A DNA stretch of 64,000 nucleotides from Comamonas antarctica (GTDB taxonomy: Bacteria > Pseudomonadota > Gammaproteobacteria > Burkholderiales > Burkholderiaceae_C). The DNA is taken from NCBI RefSeq assembly GCF_013363755.1, contig NZ_CP054840.1, positions 2,721,501 through 2,785,500 on the forward strand. Reading direction: 5' to 3'. Numbering within the stretch: position 1 is the stretch's first letter; every line of letters begins with the position of its first letter. Shown here piece by piece: positions 20,722 through 30,668 of the stretch. Below the pieces are notes generated by a model, which saw only the letters and a list, made by a program, of their open reading frames with translations, was not told the DNA's origin and ran no database searches. The position numbers and the translations under genes were made by a program.

Positions 20722-20740
20722 TGAAATGCGAATGATTCTC
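20722..20740 (-). promoter_or_regulatory. Fur-like box upstream of fecI
   Basis: The plus-strand 19-mer TGAAATGCGAATGATTCTC agrees with the Fur consensus at 12 of 19 positions by my alignment. It shares the ATGCGAAT core with the box before the haem operon. It is 63 bp upstream of the fecI start. Confidence 0.65.
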
Positions 20741-20775
20741 AAGAAAAAGACCCGCTGCGCCGTGCCAGGACCATG

Positions 20776-20798
20776 AAAAACGGGCCTTGCGGCCCGTT
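20776..20798 (-). terminator. Rho-independent terminator of purL
   Basis: On the minus strand AACGGGCC, loop GCAA, GGCCCGTT is followed by a short T-run. It starts about 20 bases after the purL stop codon. Confidence 0.85.
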
Positions 20799-20818
20799 CC
20801 TGGTTGGCTTGCAGCCGA

Positions 20819-23800
20819 TCAACCGACCCATTTGCGGGCGTTGCGCCACACACGCAGCCAGGGGCTGAACTCGCTCTTGTCGCCCGAGGTCCAGCTCATC
20901 TGCACATTGCGGAACACGCGCTCGGGGTGCGGCATCATGGCCGTGAAGCGGCCGTCGGCCGTGGTCACGGCGGTGAGGCCGCCGGCGCTGCCGTTCGGGT
21001 TGAACGGGTACTGCTCGGTGGGCTGGCCATGGTTGTCGACGTAGCGCATCGCCGCCAGCGCCTGCGCGGCGTTGCCGCGTTCGCTGAAGTTGGCGAAGCC
21101 TTCGCCATGCGCCACGGCAATCGGCAGGCGGCTGCCGGCCATGCCCTGCAGGAACAGGCTGGGCGACTCGAGCACCTCGACCATCGACAGGCGTGCCTCG
21201 AAACGGTTGCTCTGGTTCTGCGTGAAGCGCGGCCAGTCTTGCGCACCGGGGATGATGTCGGCGAGTTCGGCAAACATCTGGCAGCCGTTGCACACGCCCA
21301 GGCCGAAGGTGTCGGTGCGGCCGAAGAACTGCTGGAACTGCTGCGACAGGCGCTCGTTGAAGGTGATCGAACGCGCCCAGCCGATGCCCGCGCCCAGCGT
21401 GTCGCCGTAGCTGAAGCCGCCGCAGGCGACGACGCCGGCGAAGTCCTGCAGCGTCGCCCGCCCGGTCTGCAGATCGGTCATGTGCACGTCGACGGCCTCG
21501 AAGCCGGCTTCGGTGAACGCATAGGCCATCTCGACATGCGAGTTCACGCCCTGCTCGCGCAGCACGGCCACGCGCGGCCGGGCCACGAGAGGCCGGGCCA
21601 CGAGAGGCTTGGCCAGGTTCAGGAACGGCGCGGCGACGTTGTCCTGCGGATCGAACGACAGCGACAGGTGCATGCCTGGATCGCTGGGCTCGCCCGCGGC
21701 CGCGTGTTCGGCGTCGGCGCAGGCCGGGTTGTCGCGCTGCTGCGCGATCTTCCAGCTGACCGCGTCCCAGACCTGGTGCAGGTCGCTGAGCGACGCGCTG
21801 AACACCGCCTTGGCATCGCGCCAGACCTGCAGCTGGCCCTTGCCGGCGTCGATCGTGCTCGACAGCGGGCGCGTCTTGCCGACGAAATGGCTGCAGGTGG
21901 CCAGGCCGTGCTCGCGCAGCGTCTGCATTACCGCGTTGCGCTCGGAAGTCTTGACCTGCAGCACGACGCCGATTTCCTCGTTGAACAGCGCCTTGAGCGT
22001 CAGTTCCTCGCGCCGGCCGCTGACCTGCTGCGCCCAGTTCTTGCTGTCGCCGCTGTCCATGCGGCTGTCGGAAATGCCGTCGCCTTCAACCACCAGCATG
22101 TCGACGTTCAGCGCCACGCCCACCTTGCCGGCAAACGCCATTTCCGCGGCCGTGGCCAGCAGGCCGCCGTCGCCCTTGTCGTGGTAGGCCAGGATCTGGC
22201 CCCTGGCGCGCAGCGCGTTCACGGCGCTGACCAGTTGCACCAGGTCCTTGGCATCGTCGAGGTCCGGTGTTTCATTGCCGCTTTGGTTCAGCACCTGGCC
22301 CAGGATCGAGCCGCCCATGCGCATCTTGCCGCGGCCCAGGTCGACCAGCACCAGCGTGCTGTCCTCTTCCTCGGCATCGAGCTGGGGCGTGAGCGTGCCG
22401 CGCACGTCGTCGATCGACGCAAAGCCGGTGATGATCAGGCTCACGGGCGAGGTGACCTTCTTGGTCTGGCCGTTTTCCTGCCACTGCGTGCGCATCGACA
22501 GCGAGTCCTTGCCCACCGGAATCGAGATGTCCAGCGCCGGGCACAGCTCCATGCCCACGGCCTTCACGGTCGCGTACAGCGCCGCGTCTTCGCCGGGCTC
22601 GCCGCAGGCGGCCATCCAGTTGGCCGACATCTTCACGCGCGACAACTCGATCGGCGCGGCCAGCAGGTTGGTCACGGCTTCGGCCACGGCCATGCGGCCC
22701 GAGGCCGGCGCGTTGATCGCGGCGAGCGGCGTGCGCTCGCCCATCGCCATGGCCTCGCCCGCGAAACCGCGGAAGTCGGCCAGCGTCACGGCCACGTCGG
22801 CCACGGGCACCTGCCACGGGCCGACCATCTGGTCGCGGTGCGTGAGGCCGCCCACGGCGCGGTCGCCAATGGTGATCAGGAAGCGCTTGGACGCCACCGT
22901 GGGATGGGCCAGCACGTCGATGACGGCCGACTCGAGCGCCACGCCCGTGAGATCCATGGCCGGCAGCTCGCGCGCCACGGTGGTCACATCCTTGTGCATC
23001 TTGGGCGGCTTGCCCAGCAGCACGTCCATCGGCATGTCGACCGGGAATTTCTGCGCGCCTTCGGCCACGGCCGTGTCTTCGAGCACCAGCTGGCGCTCCT
23101 CGGTGGCGGTGCCGATCACCGCGAACGGGCAGCGCTCGCGTTCGCAGAATTCGGTGAACTGCGCCAGCGAGCCGGGCGCGATCGCCAGCACATAGCGCTC
23201 CTGGCTTTCATTCGACCAGATTTCCTTGGGCGCCAGGCCCGACTCCTCCAGATTGACCGCCCGCAGGTCGAAGCGCGCGCCGCGGCCCGCATCGTTGGTC
23301 AGCTCGGGAAAGGCATTCGACAGGCCGCCCGCGCCCACATCGTGGATCGCCAGGATCGGGTTGGCCTCGCCCTGCTGCCAGCAGTGGTTGATGACTTCCT
23401 GCGCGCGGCGCTCGATCTCGGGGTTGCCGCGCTGCACCGAGTCGAAGTCGAGTTCGGCGGCATTGGTGCCCGAGGCCATCGAGCTGGCGGCGCTGCCGCC
23501 CATGCCGATGCGCATGCCCGGGCCGCCAAGCTGGATCAGCAGCGAGCCCGCGGGGAATTCGATCTTCCTGGTCTGGCCGGCGTCGATCACGCCCAGGCCG
23601 CCCGCGATCATGATCGGCTTGTGGTAGCCGCGCACCACGCCGCCGACTTCCTGCTCGTATTCGCGGAAGTAGCCTGCCAGGTTGGGCCGGCCGAATTCAT
23701 TGTTGAACGCCGCGCCGCCCAGCGGGCCTTCGGTCATGATCTGCAGCGGGCTCGCGATGTGCTCGGGCTTGCCGATCTCGCTGCCCCACAGCTTGGAGAC

Positions 23801-24850
23801 CGTGAAGCCGCTCAGGCCCGCCTTGGGCTTGGAGCCGCGGCCGGTCGCGCCTTCGTCGCGGATCTCGCCGCCCGCGCCCGTCGAGGCGCCGGGAAAGGGC
23901 GAGATCGCCGTCGGGTGGTTGTGCGTCTCGACCTTCATCAGCACATGGTGCGTCGCTTCCTGCTTCACGTAGCTGGGTGCGCGGCCGTCGCCCGCCGCCA
24001 GCGGCGCGACGAAGCGCTCGACCTGGTGGCCTTCCATGATCGAGGCGTTGTCCGAATACGCGACCACCGTGTGCTGGGGCGAGACCTGGTGCGTGTTGCG
24101 GATCATGCCGAACAGCGACTTCTCCTGCGCCACGCCATCGATGGTGAAGCTGGCGTTGAAGATCTTGTGGCGGCAGTGCTCGGAGTTGGCCTGCGCGAAC
24201 ATCATCAATTCCACGTCGGTGGGATTGCGCTGCAGGCCCTGGAAGGCATTGACCAGATAGCTGATCTCGTCTTCGGCCAGCGCCAGGCCCCAGGCCTTGT
24301 CGGCGGCCAGCAGCGCGGCCGCGCCGCCGCCCAGCACATCGACGAAGGCCATGGGCTGGGCCTGCAGTTCGGTGAACAGCGAGGCGGCTTCGTTGCGCGA
24401 AGCCATGACCGACTCGGTCATGCGATCGTGCAGCAGCGCCGCGACCTGGCCCAGCTGCTCGGGCGTGAGTTCGGGCGTGCCGCCGAGCAGGCCGGTCTTG
24501 AGCTGGATGCGGTATTCGGTGATGCGCTCCACGCGCTGGATCGCCAGGCCGCAGTTGCGCGCGATGTCGGTGGCCTTCGAGGCCCAGGGCGAGATCGTGC
24601 CCAGGCGGGGCGTGACGACCACGGCCAGGCCCTCCTTCGGACCCGCATAGGGCTCGCCATAGGTCAGCAGCGCGGCCAGGCGGCTGTGCGCATCGGCGTC
24701 GGGCGCGGTGTCGGTGGCCACGAGGTGCACGAAGCGCGCGGCAACTCCGGTGATCTTGGGGTGGATCGCTTCCAGGGCGGAAAGCAGTTGTTGGGCGCGG
24801 AAGGAGCTCAGGGCGTTGCCGCCCTCCAGCTGGGTCAGATGCAAGGTCAC
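20819..24850 (-). CDS. purL: Phosphoribosylformylglycinamidine synthase PurL
   Basis: 1343 residues, the long single-chain FGAM synthase of purine biosynthesis (FGAR + Gln + ATP to FGAM). I chose the GTG at 24850 because the following residues ([14 protein letters not shown]) match the family N-terminus; the ORF extends 22 codons further without similarity. The central AIRS-like halves include '[19 protein letters not shown]' and '[10 protein letters not shown]'. The C-terminal glutaminase domain has '[10 protein letters not shown]' with the nucleophilic Cys, preceded by '[12 protein letters not shown]'. Just before the glutaminase domain a 15-bp tandem duplication (21576-21605) adds an in-frame [10 protein letters not shown] insert ahead of '[13 protein letters not shown]'. 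No other pur gene is nearby. Confidence 0.96.
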   Translation of the reverse strand: MTLHLTQLEGGNALSSFRAQQLLSALEAIHPKITGVAARFVHLVATDTAPDADAHSRLAALLTYGEPYAGPKEGLAVVVTPRLGTISPWASKATDIARNCGLAIQRVERITEYRIQLKTGLLGGTPELTPEQLGQVAALLHDRMTESVMASRNEAASLFTELQAQPMAFVDVLGGGAAALLAADKAWGLALAEDEISYLVNAFQGLQRNPTDVELMMFAQANSEHCRHKIFNASFTIDGVAQEKSLFGMIRNTHQVSPQHTVVAYSDNASIMEGHQVERFVAPLAAGDGRAPSYVKQEATHHVLMKVETHNHPTAISPFPGASTGAGGEIRDEGATGRGSKPKAGLSGFTVSKLWGSEIGKPEHIASPLQIMTEGPLGGAAFNNEFGRPNLAGYFREYEQEVGGVVRGYHKPIMIAGGLGVIDAGQTRKIEFPAGSLLIQLGGPGMRIGMGGSAASSMASGTNAAELDFDSVQRGNPEIERRAQEVINHCWQQGEANPILAIHDVGAGGLSNAFPELTNDAGRGARFDLRAVNLEESGLAPKEIWSNESQERYVLAIAPGSLAQFTEFCERERCPFAVIGTATEERQLVLEDTAVAEGAQKFPVDMPMDVLLGKPPKMHKDVTTVARELPAMDLTGVALESAVIDVLAHPTVASKRFLITIGDRAVGGLTHRDQMVGPWQVPVADVAVTLADFRGFAGEAMAMGERTPLAAINAPASGRMAVAEAVTNLLAAPIELSRVKMSANWMAACGEPGEDAALYATVKAVGMELCPALDISIPVGKDSLSMRTQWQENGQTKKVTSPVSLIITGFASIDDVRGTLTPQLDAEEEDSTLVLVDLGRGKMRMGGSILGQVLNQSGNETPDLDDAKDLVQLVSAVNALRARGQILAYHDKGDGGLLATAAEMAFAGKVGVALNVDMLVVEGDGISDSRMDSGDSKNWAQQVSGRREELTLKALFNEEIGVVLQVKTSERNAVMQTLREHGLATCSHFVGKTRPLSSTIDAGKGQLQVWRDAKAVFSASLSDLHQVWDAVSWKIAQQRDNPACADAEHAAAGEPSDPGMHLSLSFDPQDNVAAPFLNLAKPLVARPLVARPRVAVLREQGVNSHVEMAYAFTEAGFEAVDVHMTDLQTGRATLQDFAGVVACGGFSYGDTLGAGIGWARSITFNERLSQQFQQFFGRTDTFGLGVCNGCQMFAELADIIPGAQDWPRFTQNQSNRFEARLSMVEVLESPSLFLQGMAGSRLPIAVAHGEGFANFSERGNAAQALAAMRYVDNHGQPTEQYPFNPNGSAGGLTAVTTADGRFTAMMPHPERVFRNVQMSWTSGDKSEFSPWLRVWRNARKWVG
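21576..21605. repeat. 15-bp in-frame tandem duplication inside purL
   Basis: Two perfect 15-bp copies of GGCCGGGCCACGAGA lie in tandem, with a degenerate third start at 21606. On the coding strand they give LVARP twice. They lie in the linker between the second AIRS-like domain and the glutaminase domain, where extra residues are likely tolerated. Confidence 0.9.
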
Positions 24851-24975
24851 GTGACAGCCTGTCGGGAGTTTGAGGCGTGAGGACGGCGCAGGTGCGCCGT
24901 GGGCGATGGCCGGCATTTTACCGGTGCGCGCAGAGGTCCGCAGCCCTGATCCCTGCAGGCCCGGAGGTGCAATGG

Positions 24976-24981
24976 GATAAT
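24976..24981 (+). promoter_or_regulatory. Putative -10 element of map
   Basis: GATAAT lies 6 bases before the map ATG. A transcript from it would begin at or within a base or two of the start codon, and no Shine-Dalgarno sequence is visible, so map may be translated from a leaderless mRNA. A good -35 is not evident. Confidence 0.45.
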
Positions 24982-24987
24982 TGCACG

Positions 24988-25803
24988 ATGAGCATCACCA
25001 TCAAAACCGCCGAAGACATCGACGGCATGCGCGTCGCCTGCCGCCTGGCTTCCGAAGTGCTGGACTATATTGCCCCCCACATCAAACCCGGCATCACCAC
25101 TGCCGAAATCGACCGCCTGGGCGCCGAATGCATGGCAGCCCAGGGCACGGTCTCTGCCACCATCGGCTACCAGCCACCGGGCTATCCGCCCTACCCCGGC
25201 CACCTCTGCACCTCGGTCAACCACGTGGTCTGCCACGGCATTCCCAACGACAAGCCGCTGAAGAAGGGCGACATCGTCAACGTCGACGTGACCGTCATCA
25301 CCAATGACGGCTGGTATGGCGACAACTCGCGCATGTACCTGATCGGCGAGTGCTCGATTGCCGCCAAGCGCCTGTCGCAGCTGACCTTCGAATCGATGTG
25401 GCTGGGCATCCAGCAGGTCAAGCCCGGCAACACGCTGGGCGACATCGGCCATGCGATCCAGCGCTTCGCCGAAGGCCACGGCCTGTCGGTGGTGCGCGAG
25501 TTCTGCGGCCATGGCATCGGCAAGAAGTTCCACGAGGAGCCGCAGATCCTGCATTACGGCAAGCCCGGCGAAGGCACGGTGCTCGAAGCCGGCATGATCT
25601 TCACCATCGAGCCCATGCTCAACCTGGGCAAGCGCGACATCAAGGAACTGGGCAAGGACGGCTGGACCATCGTCACCAAGGACCACAGCCTGTCGGCGCA
25701 ATGGGAACACACGCTGGTCGTGACCCCGACCGGCTACGAGGTCATGACGCTGTCGGCGGGCTCGCCGCCGCTGCCCGCGTTCGTGACCACCACCCGCTGC
25801 TGA
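24988..25803 (+). CDS. map: Type I methionine aminopeptidase
   Basis: 271 residues; removes the N-terminal Met from nascent proteins. The five metal ligands of MetAP-I are visible in order: Asp in 'DIVNVDVTV', Asp in '[10 protein letters not shown]', His in '[14 protein letters not shown]', Glu in '[10 protein letters not shown]' and Glu in 'QWEHTLVVT'. The substrate-side His in '[11 protein letters not shown]' is also present. The ATG at 24988 gives the typical family N-terminus '[20 protein letters not shown]'. It is followed 73 bp later by glnD. def, the preceding enzyme in N-terminal processing, lies on the far side of glnD on the opposite strand. Confidence 0.97.
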   Translation: MSITIKTAEDIDGMRVACRLASEVLDYIAPHIKPGITTAEIDRLGAECMAAQGTVSATIGYQPPGYPPYPGHLCTSVNHVVCHGIPNDKPLKKGDIVNVDVTVITNDGWYGDNSRMYLIGECSIAAKRLSQLTFESMWLGIQQVKPGNTLGDIGHAIQRFAEGHGLSVVREFCGHGIGKKFHEEPQILHYGKPGEGTVLEAGMIFTIEPMLNLGKRDIKELGKDGWTIVTKDHSLSAQWEHTLVVTPTGYEVMTLSAGSPPLPAFVTTTRC

Positions 25804-25876
25804 GCCCGCGGCGCGCACCAGGCGTGCGCATGATTCTTGCAAGGAAGGCTGCGGGTCCTCTCTTACCCTATCGAAC

Positions 25877-28468
25877 ATGAATCCTCTGCACGCACTGCGT
25901 GACACCTACCGCCGCGACAAGGCGGCCCTCGTGGCCGCATTGCTCACCCCCGCGACCACCCGGCGCAACATCCGCGCCGCGCTGCACCAATTGAGTGCGC
26001 TGGCCGACCGCGTGCTGTGCCAGCTCTGGCAGCAGGCAGGGCTGCCGGCCGACGCCGCGCTGCTGGCCGTGGGCGGCTACGGCCGGGCCCAGCTGTTTCC
26101 CGCCTCGGATGTCGATGTGCTGGTGCTGCTGCCCGACACCGCCACGGCCACGCCCGGCAGCGCACTCGCGGCGCAGCTCGAACAGTTCATCGGCAGCTGC
26201 TGGGACGCGGGCCTGGAGATCGGCTCGAGCGTGCGCAGCATCGCCGAATGCCTGGAGGAATCCGAGCGCGACGTCACCGTGGAAACCGCGCTGCTCGAGG
26301 CGCGGCGCATCTGCGGCAGCAGCGCGCTGTTCGAGCAGTTCACCCAGGCCTACCGCGCGCAGATGGATCCGCGCGCCTTCATGGTCGCCAAGACGCTAGA
26401 GATGCGCCAGCGCCACAACAAGTACGAGAACACGCCCTACGCGCTCGAGCCCAATTGCAAGGAATCGCCGGGCGGCCTGCGCGACCTGCACTACATCATG
26501 TGGCTGGCGCGCGCCGCGGGCTTCGGCAACAGCTGGCGCGAACTCGCGGCCAACGGCCTGGCCACCGAGCTCGAAGCCCAGCAGCTCGAAGCCAACGAAG
26601 CGCTGCTGAGCCTGATCCGCGCGCGCCTGCATGCGATCTCGGGCCGGCATGAAGACCGGCTGGTGTTCGACCTGCAGACCGCGGTCGCCGAAAGCTTTGG
26701 CTTCCATTCGACCGCGCCCGACGGCCAGCGCCTGGCGCTGCGCGCCAGCGAAACGCTGATGCGCGAGTACTACTGGGCGGCCAAGGCGGTCTCGCAGCTG
26801 TGCCACATCCTGCGTCTGAACATCGAGGAGCGCTTCAACCCGTCATCGCACGAACTGGTGCCGCTCAACGAGCGCTTCTTCGACAAGGCCGGCATGATCG
26901 AGATCGCCAGCGACGATCTCTACGAGCGCCACCCGCATGCGATTCTCGAGACCTTCCTGGTCTACGAGTCCCATCCCGGCCTCACCGACCTGTCGGCGCG
27001 CACGCTGCGCGCGCTCTACCATGCGCGCGGGCTGATGGACAGCAGCTTCCGCCACGATCCGGTCAACCGCGCGACCTTCCTGAAGATCCTGCAGCAGCCC
27101 AGCGGCCTCACGCATGCGATGCGGCTCATGAACCAGACCTCGGTGCTCGGCCGCTACCTCTGGCCGTTCCGGCGCATCGTCGGCCAGATGCAGCACGACC
27201 TGTTCCATGTCTACACCGTCGACCAGCACATCCTGATGGTGCTGCGCAACATGCGCCGCTTCTTCATGGCCGAGCATGCGCACGAGTACCCGATGTGCTC
27301 GCAGCTCGCGGCCGGCTGGGACAAGCCCTGGCTGCTGTACCTCGCGGCGCTGTTCCACGACATCGGCAAGGGCCGCGGCGGCGACCATTCGGTGATCGGC
27401 GCCGTTGAAGTCAAGCGCTTTTGCCGCGCCCACGGCATCGACAAGGCCGACTCGGCACTGGTCGAATTCCTGGTGCGCGAGCACCTGACCATGAGCCAGG
27501 TCGCGCAGAAGCAGGACCTTGCCGACCCCGAGGTGATCGGCGCGTTCGCGCAGCGCGTGGGCGACGAGCGCCGGCTCACCGCGCTGTACCTGCTCACCGT
27601 CGCCGACATCCGCGGCACCAGCCCCAAGGTCTGGAACGCCTGGAAAGGCAAGCTGCTCGAAGACCTGTACCGCGCCACGCTGCGCGTGCTGGGCGGGCGC
27701 GCGCCCGACGCCGCGGCCGAGATCGAGGCACGCAAGCGCGAGGCGCTGGTGCAGCTCGCGCTTTCGGCCCAGCCCTTCGAGTCGCACAAGAAGCTCTGGG
27801 ACACGCTCGACGTGAGCTATTTCATGCGCCACGAGGCCGCCGACATCGCCTGGCACACGCGCCACCTGTCGCGCAACGTCGGCGCCCCCCACCCCATCGT
27901 GCGCGCGCGCAAGTCGCTGGCCGGCGAAGGCCTGCAGGTGCTGGTCTATGCGCGCGACCAGCCCGACCTGTTCGCGCGCATCTGCGGCTATTTCGACCGC
28001 GCCAGCTTCAGCATCCTTGATGCGCGCGTGCACACCGCGCGCAACGGCTATGCGCTCGACACCTTCCAGATCGTCGCGCCGGCCATGCAGGAGCGCTACC
28101 GCGAGCTGATGAACCTGGTGGAAACCGAGCTGGTGCAAGCCATAGAGCGCGGCGGCGAACTGGCCGAGCCCTCGCAGCGCCGCGTCTCGCGCCGCGTCAA
28201 GAGCTTCCCCATGGTGCCGCGCGTGAGCCTGAGCCCCGATGAAAAGGCCCAGCACTGGCTGCTGAGCATCTCCGCCATCGACCGCACCGGCCTGCTCTAC
28301 GTCGTCGCGCGCATCCTCGCGCGCCACCAGTTGAGCGTGCAGCTGGCCAAGGTCAGCACGCTGGGCGAACGCGTGGAAGACACCTTTCTGGTCGAGGGCG
28401 CGCAGCTGCAGCACAACGCGCGGCAGATCGAGATCGAGACGGAGTTGATCGAGGCGTTGTCGTTTTAG
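25877..28468 (+). CDS. glnD: [Protein-PII] uridylyltransferase/uridylyl-removing enzyme GlnD
   Basis: 863 residues; the glutamine sensor that uridylylates PII when nitrogen is scarce and removes UMP when glutamine is high. The domains in order: nucleotidyltransferase with '[17 protein letters not shown]' (about residues 70-90), an HD phosphohydrolase domain with '[14 protein letters not shown]' (around residue 495), and two C-terminal ACT domains ('[18 protein letters not shown]' and '[16 protein letters not shown]'). Its substrate GlnB is encoded at 46519-46857 in this window. It ends 30 bp from the convergent def gene. Confidence 0.97.
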   Translation: MNPLHALRDTYRRDKAALVAALLTPATTRRNIRAALHQLSALADRVLCQLWQQAGLPADAALLAVGGYGRAQLFPASDVDVLVLLPDTATATPGSALAAQLEQFIGSCWDAGLEIGSSVRSIAECLEESERDVTVETALLEARRICGSSALFEQFTQAYRAQMDPRAFMVAKTLEMRQRHNKYENTPYALEPNCKESPGGLRDLHYIMWLARAAGFGNSWRELAANGLATELEAQQLEANEALLSLIRARLHAISGRHEDRLVFDLQTAVAESFGFHSTAPDGQRLALRASETLMREYYWAAKAVSQLCHILRLNIEERFNPSSHELVPLNERFFDKAGMIEIASDDLYERHPHAILETFLVYESHPGLTDLSARTLRALYHARGLMDSSFRHDPVNRATFLKILQQPSGLTHAMRLMNQTSVLGRYLWPFRRIVGQMQHDLFHVYTVDQHILMVLRNMRRFFMAEHAHEYPMCSQLAAGWDKPWLLYLAALFHDIGKGRGGDHSVIGAVEVKRFCRAHGIDKADSALVEFLVREHLTMSQVAQKQDLADPEVIGAFAQRVGDERRLTALYLLTVADIRGTSPKVWNAWKGKLLEDLYRATLRVLGGRAPDAAAEIEARKREALVQLALSAQPFESHKKLWDTLDVSYFMRHEAADIAWHTRHLSRNVGAPHPIVRARKSLAGEGLQVLVYARDQPDLFARICGYFDRASFSILDARVHTARNGYALDTFQIVAPAMQERYRELMNLVETELVQAIERGGELAEPSQRRVSRRVKSFPMVPRVSLSPDEKAQHWLLSISAIDRTGLLYVVARILARHQLSVQLAKVSTLGERVEDTFLVEGAQLQHNARQIEIETELIEALSF

Positions 28469-28498
28469 GGCGCAGCTGGTTTTTTGCAGCCGGGCTGT

Positions 28499-29038
28499 TC
28501 AGTCGTCCTCGGACGCACTGATCCCCGGAAACAGCACCTCGGTGAACCCGAACTGCGAGAAATCCGTCATGCGCATCGGATACAGCTTGCCCCACACATG
28601 GTCGCATTCATGCTGCACCACGCGCGCGTGGAAGCCGTCCACCGTGCGGTCGACCGGGTCGCCATACTGGTCGAAGCCGGTATAGCGGATGCGCTGCCAG
28701 CGCGGCACCATGCCGCGCATGCCGGGCACCGACAGGCAGCCTTCCCAGTCGTTTTCCAACGCGTCGCCCAAGGGCGTGATTTGCGGATTGATCAATACCG
28801 TGCGCGGCACGACCGGGGCATCGGGGTAGCGCGGATTGGGCGCGCCCGAGCCGAAGATCACGACCTGCAGGTCGACGCCGATCTGCGGCGCGGCCAGGCC
28901 TGCGCCGTTGGCCGCGGCCATGGTGTCGAGCAGGTCGGTGACCAGCAGGTGCAATTCATCGCTGTCGAAAGCCGTGACCGGCTGGGCCACGCGCAGCAGC
29001 CGCGCATCGCCCATCTTCAAGATAGTACGTACCGTCAT
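28499..29038 (-). CDS. def: Peptide deformylase
   Basis: 179 residues from the ATG at 29038, which has AAGGAAC upstream. It removes the formyl group from initiator Met. All three family motifs are seen: '[10 protein letters not shown]', 'EGCLSVPG' with the metal-binding Cys, and 'QHECDH' with the two metal-binding His and the catalytic Glu. It is convergent with glnD. The C-terminus has a short acidic tail. Confidence 0.96.
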   Translation of the reverse strand: MTVRTILKMGDARLLRVAQPVTAFDSDELHLLVTDLLDTMAAANGAGLAAPQIGVDLQVVIFGSGAPNPRYPDAPVVPRTVLINPQITPLGDALENDWEGCLSVPGMRGMVPRWQRIRYTGFDQYGDPVDRTVDGFHARVVQHECDHVWGKLYPMRMTDFSQFGFTEVLFPGISASEDD

Positions 29039-29173
29039 TCCATGTTCCTTGCCAATGAGGCCAAGCATAGCGCGCTGCCTCCGAAGTTGCCGTGGCCTGC
29101 CTCGCACGCCGGATGTGGCAGAAGAAAAACTGCAAAAATTGCCCATCTTTCCAGAAGAGCGAATTTTTCATCC

Positions 29174-29179
29174 TATAAT
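29174..29179 (+). promoter_or_regulatory. -10 box of the tRNA-Asn cluster
   Basis: A perfect TATAAT lies 11 bases before the first tRNA-Asn. The -35 is not obvious (CCAGAA at 17-bp spacing is poor). This is the only visible promoter for the three-tRNA transcript. Confidence 0.7.
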
Positions 29180-29190
29180 TCAAGTCTTGT

Positions 29191-29266
29191 TCCTCAATAG
29201 CTCAGTCGGTAGAGCGCCGGACTGTTAATCCGTAGGTCCCTGGTTCGAGCCCAGGTTGAGGAGCCA
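29191..29266 (+). tRNA. tRNA-Asn(GTT), copy 1
   Basis: 76 nt including an encoded CCA. The acceptor stem is TCCTCAA/TTGAGGA, the anticodon loop CTGTTAA (anticodon GTT) and the T-loop TTCGAGC. The 27-43 position is a C-U mismatch at the top of the anticodon stem. It is identical to the next two copies. Confidence 0.98.
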
Positions 29267-29327
29267 GGAATTTTTCTTGCCTTGCAATCGAACAAGGCAA
29301 TTGCGTCAGTCAGTACTAGTTACTTAT

Positions 29328-29403
29328 TCCTCAATAGCTCAGTCGGTAGAGCGCCGGACTGTTAATCCGTAGGTCCCTGGTTCGAGCCCAGGTTGAGGAG
29401 CCA
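29328..29403 (+). tRNA. tRNA-Asn(GTT), copy 2
   Basis: Identical in all 76 bases to copy 1, separated from it by 61 bp of unrelated spacer. Confidence 0.98.
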
Positions 29404-29445
29404 CATTTTTCGCCCTGCAATTGTACGGGGCAACGTTACCGATAT

Positions 29446-29521
29446 TCCTCAATAGCTCAGTCGGTAGAGCGCCGGACTGTTAATCCGTAGGTCCCTGGTT
29501 CGAGCCCAGGTTGAGGAGCCA
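29446..29521 (+). tRNA. tRNA-Asn(GTT), copy 3
   Basis: Identical to copies 1 and 2; 42-bp spacer before it. A strong terminator begins 6 bases after its CCA. Confidence 0.98.
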
Positions 29522-29526
29522 GACTG

Positions 29527-29562
29527 AAAAAGGCTTGCAACGTCCGCGTTGCAAGCCTTTTT
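29527..29562 (+). terminator. Terminator of the tRNA-Asn operon
   Basis: A perfect 16-bp stem (arms 29527-29542 and 29547-29562, core GGCTTGCAACG) with a 4-base loop and a six-T run at the end of the 3' arm. It is palindromic enough to act on both strands. Confidence 0.95.
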
Positions 29563-29700
29563 TCTTTGTCCGGTTGTTTTGTGGCATCCCTTGGGCACGG
29601 TTATGCGTTTTCCGAGGAAGCAAATGATTTTTCATTCATTCCTTGCACAGCAGCTGCTGCGTAGCATCGCGTCTTTCCTTTCGCGCCTGCGCTTCGCACC

Positions 29701-30576
29701 ATGACCAACGCCACCACAGAACAGCTCCGCGCGATTCCGCTGGGCAAGACGATCGGCGCCCAGATCGACGGCATCGACCTGGCCGCAACGCTCGACGCCG
29801 ACACCGTCGCGTTCCTCAAGGACGCCTGGGAGCGCCATCTCGTGCTGCGCTTTCGCGGGCAATCGCACCTGAGCCTGCAAGGGCAGATCGCGTTTTCGCG
29901 CCACTTCGGCGAACTCGGCAAGCGCCCCATCCCGGCAAAGGCCATGCACTCCAGCGTGCAGCAGTTGCCCGAGGAGATCGCCGTGATCTCGAACGTGAAG
30001 ATCGACGCGCAGCCGATTGGCGGCCTGGGCGACGGCGAATCCGTGTGGCATGCCGACATGACCTACAACCCCAAGCCGCCGCGCGCGGCGCTGCTGCATG
30101 CACAGGAAGTGCCGGCGCAGGGCGGCGATACCGAATTCCTCAACCTCTATGCCGCCTACGAGGCCCTGCCGCAGGGCCTGAAGCAGACCATTGCCGAGCT
30201 CGAATGCATCCATGATGCAAGCCTCAACAGCGCCGGCGAGCTGCGCCTGGGCTTCGAGCGCGTGACCGACCCGCGCCACACCGTCGGCGCGCGCCATCCC
30301 CTGGTGCGCATCCACCCCGTCACGGGCCGCAAGAGCCTGTACCTCGGGCGCCGGCGCAATGCCTGTGTGCCGGGCCTGCCGCTGGCCGACAGCGAGGACC
30401 TGCTCGACACGCTCTGGGCCCATGCCGTGCAGGACGCCTTCACCTGGCGCCAGCAATGGCAGGCCGGCGACCTGGTGGCCTGGGACAACCGCGTGACCCT
30501 GCACCGGCGCGATGCCTTCGACCCCCAGGCGCGCCGCCTGATGTACCGCACCCAGGTCAGCGACCGCGTGCAATAA
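29701..30576 (+). CDS. TauD/TfdA family Fe(II)/2-oxoglutarate dioxygenase
   Basis: 291 residues. The iron-binding facial triad is visible: HxD in 'VWHADMTYNPKPP', the distal His in 'WDNRVTLHRRDAF', and the 2-oxoglutarate-binding Arg in 'RRLMYRTQV' ten or so residues on. The N-terminal 'LGKTIGAQIDGIDLAATLD' and 'VLRFRGQ' are typical. Members oxidise taurine, alkyl sulfates, 2,4-D or other small acids; the substrate here cannot be set from sequence. It is followed 92 bp later, on the same strand, by a Bug solute-binding protein, which may supply a substrate. No clear Shine-Dalgarno sequence is seen. Confidence 0.92.
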   Translation: MTNATTEQLRAIPLGKTIGAQIDGIDLAATLDADTVAFLKDAWERHLVLRFRGQSHLSLQGQIAFSRHFGELGKRPIPAKAMHSSVQQLPEEIAVISNVKIDAQPIGGLGDGESVWHADMTYNPKPPRAALLHAQEVPAQGGDTEFLNLYAAYEALPQGLKQTIAELECIHDASLNSAGELRLGFERVTDPRHTVGARHPLVRIHPVTGRKSLYLGRRRNACVPGLPLADSEDLLDTLWAHAVQDAFTWRQQWQAGDLVAWDNRVTLHRRDAFDPQARRLMYRTQVSDRVQ

Positions 30577-30668
30577 GCACCCGCCCCTCCCCCTGTTGTC
30601 CAACCCGCGCCCGGCGCGCGCCCCGCTGGCGCCCGCTGCGGCTGCCGCATGCGCTTTTCGATACCACC

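Noticed and set aside
20804..24880. A 1358-codon open frame on the plus strand opposite purL
   Set aside because: High GC content removes stop codons from the antisense frame. The translation is His/Arg/Gly/Ala-rich with no recognisable domain, while the minus strand is a full PurL.
29191..29700. An integrated element at the tRNA-Asn cluster
   Set aside because: All tRNA genes are intact, there is no integrase and no partial tRNA duplicate; the downstream genes look like normal core genes.
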